From: Rubrobacter xylanophilus DSM 9941
GTDB taxonomy: Bacteria; Actinomycetota; Rubrobacteria; Rubrobacterales; Rubrobacteraceae
Length of the DNA stretch: 64,000 nt
Assembly (NCBI RefSeq): GCF_000014185.1
Contig: NC_008148.1
Span: 1,654,001-1,718,000 of the forward strand
Reading direction: 5' to 3'
Below the pieces are notes generated by a model. That model had not been told where the DNA came from and made no database searches. It saw only the letters and a program-made list of their open reading frames with translations. Positions 9,772 to 20,605 of the stretch are shown here, piece after piece; the stretch's first letter is position 1; every line of letters begins with the position of its first letter. A program made the position numbers and the translations under genes.

Positions 9772-9772
<1 letters not shown>
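9332..9772 (-). CDS. atpC: ATP synthase subunit epsilon
   Basis: Regulatory F1 subunit at the foot of the central stalk (146 residues). The N-terminal beta-sandwich is recognisable (LFCRLITPERVVYDGEA, then IGVMVDHYPVISTVD). A helical C-terminal hairpin with a glutamate-rich linker follows. The ATG overlaps the atpD stop by one base (TGATG), so the two are translationally coupled. It is the last gene of the operon. Confidence 0.93.
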
Positions 9773-11328
<1,556 letters not shown>

Positions 11329-12201
11329 TTATCCCGCGGCCAGGGCCTCCGCGCCCGCCGCGATCTCGCTTATCTCACGGGTGATCTGGGCCTGGCGCGC
11401 CTTGTTCATCTGCAGCGTCAGGGTGTCCACCAGCTCGTTGGCGTTGTCGGTGGCGTTCTTCATCGCGGTCATCCGGGCCCCGTGCTCACCGGCCGCGCTC
11501 TCGAGCAGGGCCTGCCACACGAGCGTCTCGACGTACTGCGGGATCAGCCGCCGGAGGATGGTGTCGGCGTCGGGGATGAAGTCGAAGGGGGCTCCGGAGA
11601 CGGTCCCGCCCTCTCCCTCCTCCCCGCCCTCCGGCGCCGCCGGGAGCAGCCGCACCACCACCGGCCGCTGCACCGCAGGGTTGACGAAGCGGTTGTAGAC
11701 GAGGTAGACCTCGTCGGCCTCCTCCCGTTCGAAGAGCCGGGTGAGGCCCCGGCCTATCCGCTGCGCGTCCTCGTAGCTCGGGTCGTCGGTGAACCCGCTG
11801 TAGCTCTCGGCGAGGCCTATCCTCCGGAAGCGGAAGAAGGCTATCCCCTTGCGGCCGCTGGCCACCTGCAGCGCCTCCGCGCCCTGCTGCTCGCGGAACC
11901 GCACGGTGCGCCTGAGCACCTGCGCGTTGAACGAGCCGCACAGCCCGCGGTCGGAGGTGAGGGTGGCGACCGCCACCCTCCGCACCTGCTCCCGGCCGGC
12001 GAGCATGGGGTTGCGGGTGGAGGCCTTGGAGGCGATGGCCCGCATGACCTCCTCCATGTTCTCCGCGTAGGGCCGGGCCTGCTTCACCCGCGCCTCGGCC
12101 TTGCGGAACTTGACCGCCGAGACCGCCTGCAGGGCGTCGGTGACCTTGGCGATGTTCTTGACCGACTGTATCTGCCGCTTGAGGTCCCTGAGAGAGGCCA
12201 C
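11329..12201 (-). CDS. atpG: ATP synthase subunit gamma
   Basis: Rotating central stalk of F1 (290 residues). The N-terminal helix (LRDLKRQIQSVKNIAKVTDALQ) and the C-terminal helix (MKNATDNANELVDTLTLQMNKARQ) form the coiled coil inside the alpha/beta hexamer, and TSDRGLCGSFNAQ is the conserved core motif. The GTG start lies 3 nt after the atpA stop with overlapping purine-rich ribosome site. Confidence 0.95.
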   Translation of the reverse strand: MASLRDLKRQIQSVKNIAKVTDALQAVSAVKFRKAEARVKQARPYAENMEEVMRAIASKASTRNPMLAGREQVRRVAVATLTSDRGLCGSFNAQVLRRTVRFREQQGAEALQVASGRKGIAFFRFRRIGLAESYSGFTDDPSYEDAQRIGRGLTRLFEREEADEVYLVYNRFVNPAVQRPVVVRLLPAAPEGGEEGEGGTVSGAPFDFIPDADTILRRLIPQYVETLVWQALLESAAGEHGARMTAMKNATDNANELVDTLTLQMNKARQAQITREISEIAAGAEALAAG

Positions 12202-12204
12202 CTC

Positions 12205-13785
12205 CTAGCCCTCCTCTCCCTCCTCCTCCTGCGGCCGGGTCTCCACCTTGACCTCCGAGCGCGCCGGCTCGAAGCCCTCGTTGAAGCGCTCGATGGCCTC
12301 CCGCAGCCTCTCCGCGGTCTCGTCGGTGAGCTCCTTCTTCTCGCGGATGTCCTTGAGGAGATCCTCGTGCGAGCTGCGCAGGTACTCCCGCAGCTGGGCC
12401 TCCCAGTCGGGCACGTCGTCCGGCTCGACCTCACGCAGGAGCCCCTGGGTGCCGCCGAAGATCACCGCCACCTGCTCCTCGACCGGCATCGGGTCCCGCT
12501 CGCGCTGCTTGAGCAGCGCGGTGAGGCGCTCGCCGCGGGCGAGGGTCTCCTGCGTCGCCTTGTCGAGGTCGCTGCCGAACTGGGCGAAGCTGGCGAGCTC
12601 CCGGTACTGGGAGAGGTCCAGCTTCAGGGTGCCGGCCACCTTCTTCATCGCCTTTATCTGGGCGGAGGAGCCCACCCGGCTGACCGAGAGGCCCACGTCG
12701 ATGGCGGGCCGCTGGTTGGCGTTGAAGAGGTCGAGGTCCAAAAAGATCTGGCCGTCGGTGATGGAGATGACGTTGGTTGGGATGTAGGCGGAGATGTCCC
12801 CGGCCTTGGTCTCGATGATCGGCAGCGCGGTGAGCGAGCCGCCCCCGTACTCCTCGGACATCCGGGCCGCCCGCTCCAGCAGCCGGGAGTGCAGGTAGAA
12901 GATGTCGCCGGGGTAGGCCTCGCGGCCCGGCGGGCGCCGCAGCAGCAGCATCATCTGCCGGTAGGCCACGGCGTGCTTGGAGAGGTCGTCGTAGATCACG
13001 AGCGCGTCCTCTCCCCGGTGCATGAAGTACTCGCCTATGGCGCACCCGGCGTAGGGCGCCAGATACTGCAGCGGCGCCGGCTGGGAGGCCGAGGCGTTGA
13101 TGACCGTGGTGTACTCCATCGCCCCGTACTCCTCGAGCTGGGCCACCACCCCGGCCACCGCGGAGTCCTTCTGCCCCACGGCCACGTAGATGCACTTTAC
13201 GTTCTGGTCGTGCTGGTTGATGATCGTGTCGACCGCGAGCGCCGTCTTGCCGGTCTTCCTGTCCCCGATGATGAGCTCGCGCTGCCCCCGGCCGATGGGG
13301 ATCATGGAGTCTATGGCCTTGATGCCGGTCTGGAGCGGGGTGTCCACGTCCTTGCGGCGAATGATGCCCGGCGCGATGATCTCCACGGGGCGGGTCTCCT
13401 CGGCCTGTATCTCGCCCCTGCCGTCGATGGGCTGCCCCAGGGCGTTTATGACCCTGCCCAACACCCCCTGCCCCACCGGGACGCTGGCCAGCCTGCCCGT
13501 CCTGCGGACGGTGCTGCCCTCGAGGATGTAGCGGTCGTCGCCGGCGATGATCACGCCGACGTTGTCCTCCTCGAGGTTGAGGGCGAGCCCGATGACCTTC
13601 TCGCCCCGCGCGTCCTCGAACTCGACCATCTCCTGGTACATCACGTTGGAGAGGCCGTGGACCCGCGCGATGCCGTCCCCGACCTCCAGAACCTGCCCGA
13701 CCTCCTCGGTGCGGACGCGGCTCTCGTAGTCCGTAATGGCGCCCTTGAGTATGGAGGAGATCTCCTCCGGTCTGAGCCTGCCCAC
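12205..13785 (-). CDS. atpA: ATP synthase subunit alpha
   Basis: Non-catalytic nucleotide-binding F1 subunit (526 residues). Walker [16 protein letters not shown] and the arginine-finger region [10 protein letters not shown] are present. The GTG start overlaps the atpH TAG by one base. The C-terminus has a glutamate-rich tail (PQEEEGEEG), echoing the acidic tail of the beta subunit. Confidence 0.97.
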   Translation of the reverse strand: MGRLRPEEISSILKGAITDYESRVRTEEVGQVLEVGDGIARVHGLSNVMYQEMVEFEDARGEKVIGLALNLEEDNVGVIIAGDDRYILEGSTVRRTGRLASVPVGQGVLGRVINALGQPIDGRGEIQAEETRPVEIIAPGIIRRKDVDTPLQTGIKAIDSMIPIGRGQRELIIGDRKTGKTALAVDTIINQHDQNVKCIYVAVGQKDSAVAGVVAQLEEYGAMEYTTVINASASQPAPLQYLAPYAGCAIGEYFMHRGEDALVIYDDLSKHAVAYRQMMLLLRRPPGREAYPGDIFYLHSRLLERAARMSEEYGGGSLTALPIIETKAGDISAYIPTNVISITDGQIFLDLDLFNANQRPAIDVGLSVSRVGSSAQIKAMKKVAGTLKLDLSQYRELASFAQFGSDLDKATQETLARGERLTALLKQRERDPMPVEEQVAVIFGGTQGLLREVEPDDVPDWEAQLREYLRSSHEDLLKDIREKKELTDETAERLREAIERFNEGFEPARSEVKVETRPQEEEGEEG

Positions 13786-14324
13786 TACACAACACCCCTC
13801 TCGAGCATCGCCTCCCGGAGGCCCTCGAGCCGCCCCCGGATACTGCTGTCTACCAACCGGTCCTTGAACCTGAAGACCGCGCCGCCCAGTATCTCGGGGT
13901 CGACGCTGGTCCTGAGTATAACCTCCCGGCCCCCCAGGACGCGGGCGATCCGCTCCCTGATCCGCTCCTGCATCTCCCCGGAGAGCTCGGTGGCCGTGAC
14001 GACCTCGACCTCGATCCGCCCCAGGTGGTCCTCGACCATCTCCTCGTAGCGCCGGAGCACGTCCTCCAGGATCTCCTCGCGCCGGTTGTCGCAGAGAACC
14101 TTGAGGAAGTTGGTGGTGAGGGGGCTCATCCCCTCGGTGAGGGCCTCTATCGCCCGGCGCTTCTCGCGCTCGGGGATCTGCTCGCCGTAGAAGAACAGCG
14201 CGAGCTCCTCGCTCTCCCGGAGCGCCCGGCAGAACTCGCGGAGGTCGTCGAGCACCCGCTCCAGCTCGTCCTTCTCCCGGGCGGCCCCGAAGAGGGCCTC
14301 GGCGTAGGTGGAGACGGCGCTCAA
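13785..14324 (-). CDS. atpH: ATP synthase subunit delta
   Basis: Peripheral-stalk subunit that ties the b subunits to the top of F1 (179 residues, normal). It has the helical N-terminal domain ([11 protein letters not shown]) and the C-terminal [21 protein letters not shown] motif. The TTG start overlaps the atpF stop by 4 nt (TTGA). Confidence 0.93.
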   Translation of the reverse strand: MSAVSTYAEALFGAAREKDELERVLDDLREFCRALRESEELALFFYGEQIPEREKRRAIEALTEGMSPLTTNFLKVLCDNRREEILEDVLRRYEEMVEDHLGRIEVEVVTATELSGEMQERIRERIARVLGGREVILRTSVDPEILGGAVFRFKDRLVDSSIRGRLEGLREAMLERGVV

Positions 14325-14845
14325 GCGGTCCTGCCCCCCGCGACCTCGGCCTCCAGGCTCTCGAGCGCCTCGTTTATGAGCCGCTCGTGCTCCGCCGCGT
14401 CGAGCTCGCGCCCGATGACCCGGCTGGAAGCCATGATGACCATGTCGGCGACCTCCCGGCGCACCTCCCGCAGCGCGGCGTCGCGCTCGCGGGAGATCTC
14501 CTCCCGGGCCCGCTGGATGATCCTGTCGCCCTCCTCCCGGGCCTCCTCGCGCGCCCGCTCCCGCTGGGCCTTGGCCTGCCGGCGGGCCTCGTCGAGGATC
14601 TGGCGGGCCTCACCCCGGGCCGCCTCGATCTGGCGCCGGTACTCCTCCAGAAGCTCCCGGGCCTCGGCCCGGGTCTTCTCGGCCTCCTCGATGGCCTGCT
14701 CGATCTGGGCCTGGCGCTTCTGGATCTGGTCCCGGATGATGGGGTAGACGTACCGGTAGAGCAGGGCCAGCAGGATCAGGAAGGTGACGACCTCCCAGAA
14801 GATCAGGCTGGTGTTGGGAAGGTCGAATATGCCTGTCGGGTCCAT
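14321..14845 (-). CDS. atpF: ATP synthase subunit b
   Basis: Membrane-anchored stator stalk (174 residues). One N-terminal transmembrane helix ([20 protein letters not shown]) is followed by a long, highly charged Glu/Arg/Ala helix forming the coiled-coil dimer that reaches the delta subunit. Only one b gene is seen; there is no separate b' gene. The ATG at 14845 is 39 nt after atpE. Confidence 0.94.
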   Translation of the reverse strand: MDPTGIFDLPNTSLIFWEVVTFLILLALLYRYVYPIIRDQIQKRQAQIEQAIEEAEKTRAEARELLEEYRRQIEAARGEARQILDEARRQAKAQRERAREEAREEGDRIIQRAREEISRERDAALREVRREVADMVIMASSRVIGRELDAAEHERLINEALESLEAEVAGGRTA

Positions 14846-14884
14846 GACTCTCCCTCTCCTAGATCCGCCTCGCTCCCCTCCGGC

Positions 14885-15136
14885 CTAGAGCACGAAGGCG
14901 ATGAGCAGCGCGAAGACCAGCGCGTACAGCGCAAACGCCTCCACCAGGCCGATGCCGAGGAACATCAGGCCCCGGGTCTGCTCGAAGGCCTCGGGCTGCC
15001 GGTGGATGCTCGCGATGGTCTGGCCGATCAGATAGCCCATCCCGGCCCCCGCGCCGATGACCCCGGCGCCGGCCGCTATGCCGGTCCCGATGAGCTTGGC
15101 CCCCTCAACACTCTGCAGAAGCGCCAGCATCTCCAT
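14885..15136 (-). CDS. atpE: ATP synthase subunit c
   Basis: Forms the rotating proteolipid ring (83 residues, two helices joined by the RQPEAF loop). The ion-carrying glutamate is in GLVEAFALY. The residue after it is Ala rather than Ser/Thr, which fits proton rather than sodium coupling. The frame is open upstream, but the ATG at 15136 is preceded by GGAGAGG 7 nt away and matches family length. Confidence 0.95.
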   Translation of the reverse strand: MEMLALLQSVEGAKLIGTGIAAGAGVIGAGAGMGYLIGQTIASIHRQPEAFEQTRGLMFLGIGLVEAFALYALVFALLIAFVL

Positions 15137-15215
15137 TCTCTTGCCTCTCCTCTCTTTCTCTTCTCCGTTGCCTAACTTCTCCTGCCTTCCGGAGAAGGCC
15201 CCGGACACGCCTCCC

Positions 15216-16013
15216 CTAGTGGGCCTCCTCCGCAAACATCGCCAGCTCTATATAGACCTGCGTGAGTATAGCGAATATATATGCCTGGATTACCGCGACG
15301 AAGATCTCGAAGGCGTAGAACACCACCGCGAAGGGCACCGAGACGAAGGCCGTGGGGAGCCCGAAGTACAAAATCAGGCTCAGGAACACGAAGATGATGA
15401 GGTGCCCCGCCAGGATGTTGGCGTAGAGTCGCAGGGCGAGCGTCAGCGGCTTGGTGAACTCCTGGATGAGGTGCAGGAACCACATGATGGGGTACATCAG
15501 CGGCTTGGCCGGGAGGTCAGCCGGCGCCCAGCTCTTGAGGTAGGTCACGAGCCCGTTCCGGCGCACCCCCTCGTACTGGGTGAGCACGAAGGTGAAGAGC
15601 GCCAGCGTCGCGGTGAAGGAGATGTTGCTGGTCACCGGGTAGCTGTTCGGGAACAGCCCGATGATGTTGAGCACGAGCAGGAAGATGAACAGCGTGAGGC
15701 TGTAGGGGAACCACTTCCTGCCCTCCTCGTTTATCTGGCCGCCGAACATGTCCCTCCCGAAGCGGAAGAGCTCCTCGACGAGCACCTGGTAGGCCCCGGG
15801 CCGGTCCCGCAGCGTCCGGGCCCCGACGTACATGAAGAGAAAGGTTATGGCGGCCCCGAGCCACAGAAACCACACGGGCTTGTTTATGGAGAGGTTTATG
15901 CCGGCGATCTCGAGGTGTATGACCCAGGCCTCGCGGGCCGCCTCCCAGGTGTGCAGGATCTCGTGCCGCAGCTCCTCCTGGGTTACCTCCAACAGCGCGA
16001 GAAACGTCGTCAA
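15216..16013 (-). CDS. atpB: ATP synthase subunit a
   Basis: Membrane stator subunit with the proton half-channels (265 residues). The essential arginine lies in TKPLTLALRLYANILAGH, with the last helix containing a conserved glutamine (VIQAYIFAILTQVY). The chosen start is TTG at 16013, which overlaps the upstream stop by 4 nt and has GGAGGG 7 nt before it. Upstream codons in the same frame belong to the previous gene's territory. Confidence 0.94.
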   Translation of the reverse strand: MTTFLALLEVTQEELRHEILHTWEAAREAWVIHLEIAGINLSINKPVWFLWLGAAITFLFMYVGARTLRDRPGAYQVLVEELFRFGRDMFGGQINEEGRKWFPYSLTLFIFLLVLNIIGLFPNSYPVTSNISFTATLALFTFVLTQYEGVRRNGLVTYLKSWAPADLPAKPLMYPIMWFLHLIQEFTKPLTLALRLYANILAGHLIIFVFLSLILYFGLPTAFVSVPFAVVFYAFEIFVAVIQAYIFAILTQVYIELAMFAEEAH

Positions 16014-16432
16014 GCAGCCACCCTCCGTTCTAGCACGCCCCTCTTCCGGCGCCGGCGCCCGCCGGCCACCATGAGCCCGGGCACGAGCACCAGGTTCTCG
16101 ACCAGATACACCCCGCAGACCCCGGCGGCCATCGGCAGGACCGGCCAGGCCTCCCAGTAGGCGGGCAGCCCGAGCGCCGCCACCACGCACAGATAGCGCG
16201 CGGGGAACGACCCCACGCCGAGGGCCCTGGACCGGAAGCTCCTTCCCGCCAGCAGCGACACCGTGCCGGCGACCGAGACGAGGCTGAGCACCCCGACCCC
16301 GGCGCCGTAGCCGAAGGCCCCGGCGTGCGCAGGCCCCAAGACCCACCACACCACGCCCCCGGCCGCGGCCGCCCCAGCACACGCCAGGGCGCCGCACCGG
16401 ATCGCCAGCCGCCAGTGTCCTGCCGCTCCCAT
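16010..16432 (-). CDS. ATP synthase protein I-like membrane protein
   Basis: A 140-residue, very hydrophobic protein with about four predicted helices and a basic Arg-rich C-terminal tail. It sits exactly where atpI is found in other operons, directly before subunit a, and overlaps both neighbours (TAATG upstream, TTGA downstream). AtpI-type proteins assist c-ring assembly or magnesium transport. Sequence alone gives little family signal, so the assignment rests mostly on position, size and hydropathy. Confidence 0.65.
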   Translation of the reverse strand: MGAAGHWRLAIRCGALACAGAAAAGGVVWWVLGPAHAGAFGYGAGVGVLSLVSVAGTVSLLAGRSFRSRALGVGSFPARYLCVVAALGLPAYWEAWPVLPMAAGVCGVYLVENLVLVPGLMVAGGRRRRKRGVLERRVAA

Positions 16433-16650
16433 TACATCCTCTTCAAGGCCAGGTACACGTAGTAGAGCCCGCCCGCAAAACCGAGCCCGAGCCCTACGAG
16501 CAGAAACAGCGGGACCGTTCCCGCCGCCCGGTCCAGCAGGTACCCCACGCCGGCGAGCACGCCGACCGTGGAGATGAAGGTGAACCCGACCCCGAAAAAA
16601 CGGGCAGCGTTGCCACCCGCGCCGTCTCGCCGGGAGTCAGGGTCAGCCAT
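16432..16650 (-). CDS. AtpZ-like small membrane protein, first gene of atp operon
   Basis: A 72-residue protein with two transmembrane helices separated by a short basic loop (LLDRAAGTVP), and a FVGLGLGFAGGLYYVY-like second helix seen as LVGLGLGFAGGLYYVYLAL. This matches the AtpZ/AtpQ-type F1Fo accessory family that heads many atp operons and, with AtpI, acts in c-ring assembly or cation movement. The ATG at 16650 is only 8 nt from the -10 box, so the message may be leaderless. Confidence 0.75.
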   Translation of the reverse strand: MADPDSRRDGAGGNAARFFGVGFTFISTVGVLAGVGYLLDRAAGTVPLFLLVGLGLGFAGGLYYVYLALKRM

Positions 16651-16658
16651 CGCAGGGA

Positions 16659-16687
16659 ATCATACCCTACCGACCAATCTGTTGCAA
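16659..16687 (-). promoter_or_regulatory. promoter of the atp operon
   Basis: Minus strand: -35 TTGCAA (16682-16687), 17-nt spacer, -10 TATGAT (16659-16664). Only 8 nt separate the -10 from the first ATG at 16650-16648, so transcription should begin at or within a base or two of the start codon. No Shine-Dalgarno sequence can fit. Confidence 0.75.
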
Positions 16688-16704
16688 ACAGTTTCAAGCT
16701 GCTG

Positions 16705-17196
16705 TCATTCCCGGGGCGGCCACTCCAGGCGGACCATCCGCAGACCCCCCTCGGCGGCGAGCTCGGTGGCGAGCGGGTCGGGGTAGCCCCCCGCGTAGTA
16801 GACCTCCCTTATGCCGGAGTTCATGATCATCTTGACGCACAGCAGGCACGGCTGGTGGGTGCAGTACATGGCCGCGTCGCGCACCGAGACGCCGTGATAG
16901 GCGGCCTGTATGAGGGCGTTCTGCTCGGCGTGGAGCGTCCTCTGGCAGCTCTCGCGCCCGTCCACGACGCGGATGAGGCAGCCGACCTCGTCGCAGTGCG
17001 GCATCCCGGAGGGGCTGCCGTTGTACCCGGTGGTCAGGATGCGCCTATCGCGCACGACCACGGCCCCCACCGCGAGCCGCGGGCAGGTGGAGCGGGTCGC
17101 GACCTCGTGGGCGATGCGCATGAAGTACTCGTCCCACGAGGGCCGGGCGCGGCGGCCCGCCTCCCTAGAGGGTTCCATAGAGCCTGTCCCCCGCAT
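16705..17196 (-). CDS. dCMP/cytidine deaminase family protein (ComEB-like)
   Basis: Zinc-dependent deaminase, most likely converting dCMP to dUMP for thymidylate synthesis. The N-terminal RPSWDEYFMRIAHEVA and the zinc motifs HAEQNALIQ (His and catalytic Glu) and QPCLLCVKM (PCxxC) are typical of dCMP deaminases, as is the extra HCDEVGC metal site. The 163-residue length fits. It overlaps the 3' end of upp by 32 nt (or 14 nt from the second ATG at 17178), so it is likely expressed with glyA and upp. Together the three serve pyrimidine and one-carbon metabolism. Confidence 0.88.
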   Translation of the reverse strand: MRGTGSMEPSREAGRRARPSWDEYFMRIAHEVATRSTCPRLAVGAVVVRDRRILTTGYNGSPSGMPHCDEVGCLIRVVDGRESCQRTLHAEQNALIQAAYHGVSVRDAAMYCTHQPCLLCVKMIMNSGIREVYYAGGYPDPLATELAAEGGLRMVRLEWPPRE

Positions 17197-17803
17197 CGCC
17201 GAGCCCCGGCACGATAAAGGCGTCCTCGTTCAACTCCGGGTCGAGCGCCGCCGCGTAGAAGTGCGCGTCGGGGTGCTCCCGGGAGACGCGCTCGACCCCC
17301 GGCACCGCCGCCACGGCGTGGATGCAGGAGATCCAACGCGCCCCCTCCTCCTTGAGCTTCCCCAGCGTGGCCGACAGGCTCCCCCCCGTCGCCAGCATCG
17401 GGTCGAGGACGAGCACCAGGTAGTCCGCGAGGTTGCGCGGCAAGTTCACGTAGTACTCCACCGGCTCCGCCGTGGCCTCGTCCCGGAAGAGCCCCATGAA
17501 CCCCACGGTGGCGGTGGGCAGGAGGGCGAGGGCCCCGTCGAGCATCCCGATCCCGGCGCGCAGCACCGGCACGAGGCAGACGGGGGCGGAGATCTCCTGC
17601 ACCTCCGTCTCGGCCAGGGGGGTGCGGATGGTCGCCTTCCGGGTGGGCATGTTGCGGGTGGCCTCGGCGACCATGATGAGCGCCAGCTCCCGCATCGCCT
17701 GCCGGAAGATCGGCGTGGGGGTCCGCTCGTCCCTGAGGATGGCGAGCTTGTGCCGGGTGAGGGGCCCGTCTACGAGGTGGAAGTTCTCCGAGACCTCAGG
17801 CAT
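17165..17803 (-). CDS. upp: uracil phosphoribosyltransferase
   Basis: Pyrimidine salvage: converts uracil and PRPP to UMP. The 212-residue product shows [15 protein letters not shown], the PRPP loop [15 protein letters not shown], and the C-terminal [13 protein letters not shown] uracil-binding motif. The ATG at 17803 overlaps the glyA stop by 8 nt; upstream codons in frame have no homology. It is the second gene of a glyA-upp-deaminase unit. Confidence 0.95.
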   Translation of the reverse strand: MPEVSENFHLVDGPLTRHKLAILRDERTPTPIFRQAMRELALIMVAEATRNMPTRKATIRTPLAETEVQEISAPVCLVPVLRAGIGMLDGALALLPTATVGFMGLFRDEATAEPVEYYVNLPRNLADYLVLVLDPMLATGGSLSATLGKLKEEGARWISCIHAVAAVPGVERVSREHPDAHFYAAALDPELNEDAFIVPGLGDAGDRLYGTL

Positions 17804-19022
17804 ACAGCGGGAAGGCCTCGGTGAGGGCAAGGACCCGCCTGCGCAGGCCATCGGTCTCACCGCGGGCCGCCCGGACGATGATGTCCGCGATCTCGCGCAT
17901 CTCCCCCGGCCCCATCCCCCGGGTGGTCATGGCGGGGGTGCCGAGCCGCACCCCGCTGGTGACGGTGGGGGGCTCGGGGTCTCCGGGGACCATGTTCTTG
18001 TTGCAGGTCACCCCGACGGACTCCAGCCGCTGCTCCAGTTCCTTGCCGGTGATGCCGCTGCCCCGCAGGTCCACGAGCATCATGTGGTTGTCGGTGCCGC
18101 CGGAGACGAGCTTCAGCCCGCCCTCCATGAGCCCTTCGGCCAGCGCCCGCGCGTTCTCCACGATCCTGCGGGCGTAGTCCTTGAACTCCGGCCGCAGCGC
18201 CTCGCCGAGGGCCACCGCCTTGCCCGCGATGGCGTGCATCAGCGGCCCCCCCTGCAAGCCCGGGAAGACGCGGCTGCCGAGCCGGGAGGCGAACTCCTCG
18301 CGGCAGAGGACCATCCCGCCCCGGGCCCCGCGCAGCGTCTTGTGGGTGGTGGTGGTGACGACCTCGCAGTGGGGCACCGGCGAGGGGTGCACCCCGCCCG
18401 CCACCAGCCCCGCAACGTGGGCCATGTCCGCCATGAAGTAGGCGCCCACCTCGTCGGCGATCTCGCGGAACCGGTCGAAGTGCAGGACGCGGGGGTAGGC
18501 GCTGGCCCCCGCGAGGATGAGGCGGGGCCGCTCGCGCAGCGCGATCTCGCGCACCCGGTCGTAGTCTATGAACCCGTCCTCCCCCACCCCGTAGTGGACG
18601 AACTCGTAGGTGCGGCCGCTGAAGTTGATCTTCATCCCGTGGGTGAGGTGCCCGCCGTGCGCAAGGTCCATGCTCAGCACCTTGTCGCCGGGCTCTATGA
18701 GGGTCGCGTAGGCGGCCTCGTTGGCCTGGCTGCCCGAGTGCGGCTGGACGTTGACGTGCTCGGCCCCGAAGAGCTCCTTCGCCCGGTTTATCGCAAGCAG
18801 CTCGACCCGGTCCATGAACTCGCAGCCGCCGTAGTAGCGCCTCCCCGGATACCCCTCGGCGTACTTGTTGGTCATCACCGAGCCCTGGGCCGCCAGCACC
18901 GCGGGGGAGGCGAAGTTCTCGCTGGCGATGAGCTCTATGGTGGTCCGCTGGCGCTCCAGCTCCCCGTCGAGCGCCTCCTGGACCTCGGCGTCTACTACCT
19001 CGGTGTAGGGTCCTATCATCAT
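17796..19022 (-). CDS. glyA: serine hydroxymethyltransferase
   Basis: PLP enzyme interconverting serine and glycine with formation of 5,10-methylene-THF. Motifs: [15 protein letters not shown] near the N-terminus, [11 protein letters not shown], and the PLP lysine in [16 protein letters not shown]. The 408-residue length from the ATG at 19022 matches the family; the start is preceded by GGAGGTGG. An excellent promoter lies about 100 nt upstream, leaving a leader of roughly 90 nt with a GC hairpin. Confidence 0.96.
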   Translation of the reverse strand: MMIGPYTEVVDAEVQEALDGELERQRTTIELIASENFASPAVLAAQGSVMTNKYAEGYPGRRYYGGCEFMDRVELLAINRAKELFGAEHVNVQPHSGSQANEAAYATLIEPGDKVLSMDLAHGGHLTHGMKINFSGRTYEFVHYGVGEDGFIDYDRVREIALRERPRLILAGASAYPRVLHFDRFREIADEVGAYFMADMAHVAGLVAGGVHPSPVPHCEVVTTTTHKTLRGARGGMVLCREEFASRLGSRVFPGLQGGPLMHAIAGKAVALGEALRPEFKDYARRIVENARALAEGLMEGGLKLVSGGTDNHMMLVDLRGSGITGKELEQRLESVGVTCNKNMVPGDPEPPTVTSGVRLGTPAMTTRGMGPGEMREIADIIVRAARGETDGLRRRVLALTEAFPLYA

Positions 19023-19119
19023 CCTCTCCGCTCCACCTCCGCTCCGCGGGATCCGCCGGGCATCCGCCCCTCCCCGAAAACTCGACGCCCGCGCCCCCAT
19101 GGGCGCGCGGCCTCCGCGG

Positions 19120-19148
19120 AGTATAAACGCTGCCAGAGAGGGCCTCAA
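19120..19148 (-). promoter_or_regulatory. promoter of glyA-upp-deaminase operon
   Basis: Minus strand: -35 TTGAGG (19143-19148), 17-nt spacer, -10 TATACT (19120-19125). The predicted leader (about 19113 to 19023) contains a GC-only hairpin around 19093-19110 but no riboswitch pattern that I can recognise. Confidence 0.7.
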
Positions 19149-19159
19149 CGGAGGGAGCG

Positions 19160-19735
19160 CTAGCGGCCCCCGCCCTCCTCCGCCAGCCGCGCCAGACGCT
19201 CCTCGGTGAGGTGCTCCGCGGCGCGCAGGAGCCGCACCCCGCCGCCGCTCAGGTCGACCACCGCGGAGGCCTGTCCCCCGCCGGGCTCACCCTCCACCAC
19301 AACGTCAACCTTCTCCTTCACCCTGGGATCAACCTCATCCAGAGCTCTAGGGTCGCGCTCTCCGGAGATGTTGGCGCTGGTGGCGTAGAGCGGCCCCCCG
19401 TAGGCGTCGAGGACGTCCCGCACCCGGCCGCGGGGGACGCGCAGTCCGATGGTGCCTCCGCCGGGCCGGTCGAGGACGAGGGTGAGGGGGCCCGGCCAGT
19501 AGAGGTCCGCGAGGGTTCTGGCGAGGGGCGGGACCTTTGCGGCGAGCGAGAAGGCCTCTTCGGCGGAGCGGCAGAGGAGGGCTATGGGCTTGCCGCGCTC
19601 GCGGACTTTGATCTCGTAGATCCTCTCGAGCCCGGCCTCCGAGGCGACCAGCCCGACGACCGTCTCGGTGGGGACCAGCGCCACGGCGCCCTCCCGGATA
19701 GCCGCGGCGGCCTCCTGGGGGGTGGCGGCCCTCAT
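19160..19735 (-). CDS. tsaC: threonylcarbamoyl-AMP synthase (TsaC/Sua5/YwlC family)
   Basis: Makes threonylcarbamoyl-AMP from threonine, bicarbonate and ATP for the t6A37 modification of ANN-decoding tRNAs. The 191-residue YrdC-fold protein has PTETVVGL near the N-terminus, the [12 protein letters not shown] substrate motif and TSANISGE. It lacks the C-terminal Sua5 domain. The ATG at 19735 overlaps the prmC stop by 4 nt; an ATG five codons earlier is also open. Last gene of the rho-rpmE-prfA-prmC block. Confidence 0.93.
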   Translation of the reverse strand: MRAATPQEAAAAIREGAVALVPTETVVGLVASEAGLERIYEIKVRERGKPIALLCRSAEEAFSLAAKVPPLARTLADLYWPGPLTLVLDRPGGGTIGLRVPRGRVRDVLDAYGGPLYATSANISGERDPRALDEVDPRVKEKVDVVVEGEPGGGQASAVVDLSGGGVRLLRAAEHLTEERLARLAEEGGGR

Positions 19736-20604
19736 CTTCCTCCCTCCCACCTCAGGAGCACCGCCCGGACGTCCCCCGCGAGATCCCTGCGGGTGCCGAG
19801 CGGCCTGAAGCCCCGCTCCTCTCCCATCTCGAGCACCTTCTGCGACTGCCCGTCGCCGACCTCGAGCACCACGTCGGCCTCCTCCTTCAGCACCTCTGGG
19901 GTCTCCTCAAAGATCCTGCGGAAGAAAGCGTACTCGTCCTCGCCGCTGTAGAGCGCGATGGGGGGGTCCCACTCCCGGACCTCGGGGGCGAGCCGCCGCT
20001 GGGCGCCGCGCACGTCCACGTAGGGAGGGTTCGAGACGAGGAGGTCCACCCCGCCGGGCAGGCGCAGCCCGCTCACGAGGTCCGCGAGGTGGAAGCGGAC
20101 CCGCGCCCCGTTCAGATCCGCGTTGCGGCGGGCGATCTCCAGCGCCCTCCGCGAGATATCCGTGGCGTGCACCTCGCAGCCGGGACGCTCCTGGGCGATG
20201 GCTATGGCGATCGCGCCGGAGCCGGTCCCGATGTCCAACACCCGCAAGGGGCGGGCGTCGATCCGCTCCAGCGCCGCCTCCACCACGCTCTCGGTGTCGG
20301 GGCGCGGGATAAGGGTGTCCTCGTTCAGGTAGAGCTTGAGGTTCCTGAAGTAGGCGTAGCCCAGGATGCGCTGCACGGGCTCGCGCTTGAGGCGGCGGGA
20401 GATCCACCGCTCGTACCGCGCGGCGTCCTCGGGGGAGAGCGGTTCCTCGCGGAGGAGAACCTCGCCCCTGCGCACCCCGAGGAGCTCGGACATGAGCACC
20501 TGCGCGGAGGCCTCCGGCTCCGGGACCCCCGCCTCCCTCAGGGTGCGGGTAGCCGCACGCACCGCCTCCCGCACGCTCCTTGCGGCCCCGGTCCGCACCG
20601 GCAC
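19732..20604 (-). CDS. prmC: peptide chain release factor N5-glutamine methyltransferase
   Basis: SAM-dependent methyltransferase that methylates the glutamine of the GGQ motif in release factors. The 290-residue product has an N-terminal helical domain, the SAM motif VLDIGTGSGAIAIA, and the catalytic NPPYVD. It lies one base after prfA, whose product is its substrate. The start is GTG at 20604. Confidence 0.95.
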   Translation of the reverse strand: MPVRTGAARSVREAVRAATRTLREAGVPEPEASAQVLMSELLGVRRGEVLLREEPLSPEDAARYERWISRRLKREPVQRILGYAYFRNLKLYLNEDTLIPRPDTESVVEAALERIDARPLRVLDIGTGSGAIAIAIAQERPGCEVHATDISRRALEIARRNADLNGARVRFHLADLVSGLRLPGGVDLLVSNPPYVDVRGAQRRLAPEVREWDPPIALYSGEDEYAFFRRIFEETPEVLKEEADVVLEVGDGQSQKVLEMGEERGFRPLGTRRDLAGDVRAVLLRWEGGR

Positions 20605-20605
20605 C

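Noticed and set aside
19023-19113. glyA leader as a glycine or folate riboswitch
   Set aside because: Only one GC hairpin is visible; none of the conserved cores of these riboswitches could be recognised.
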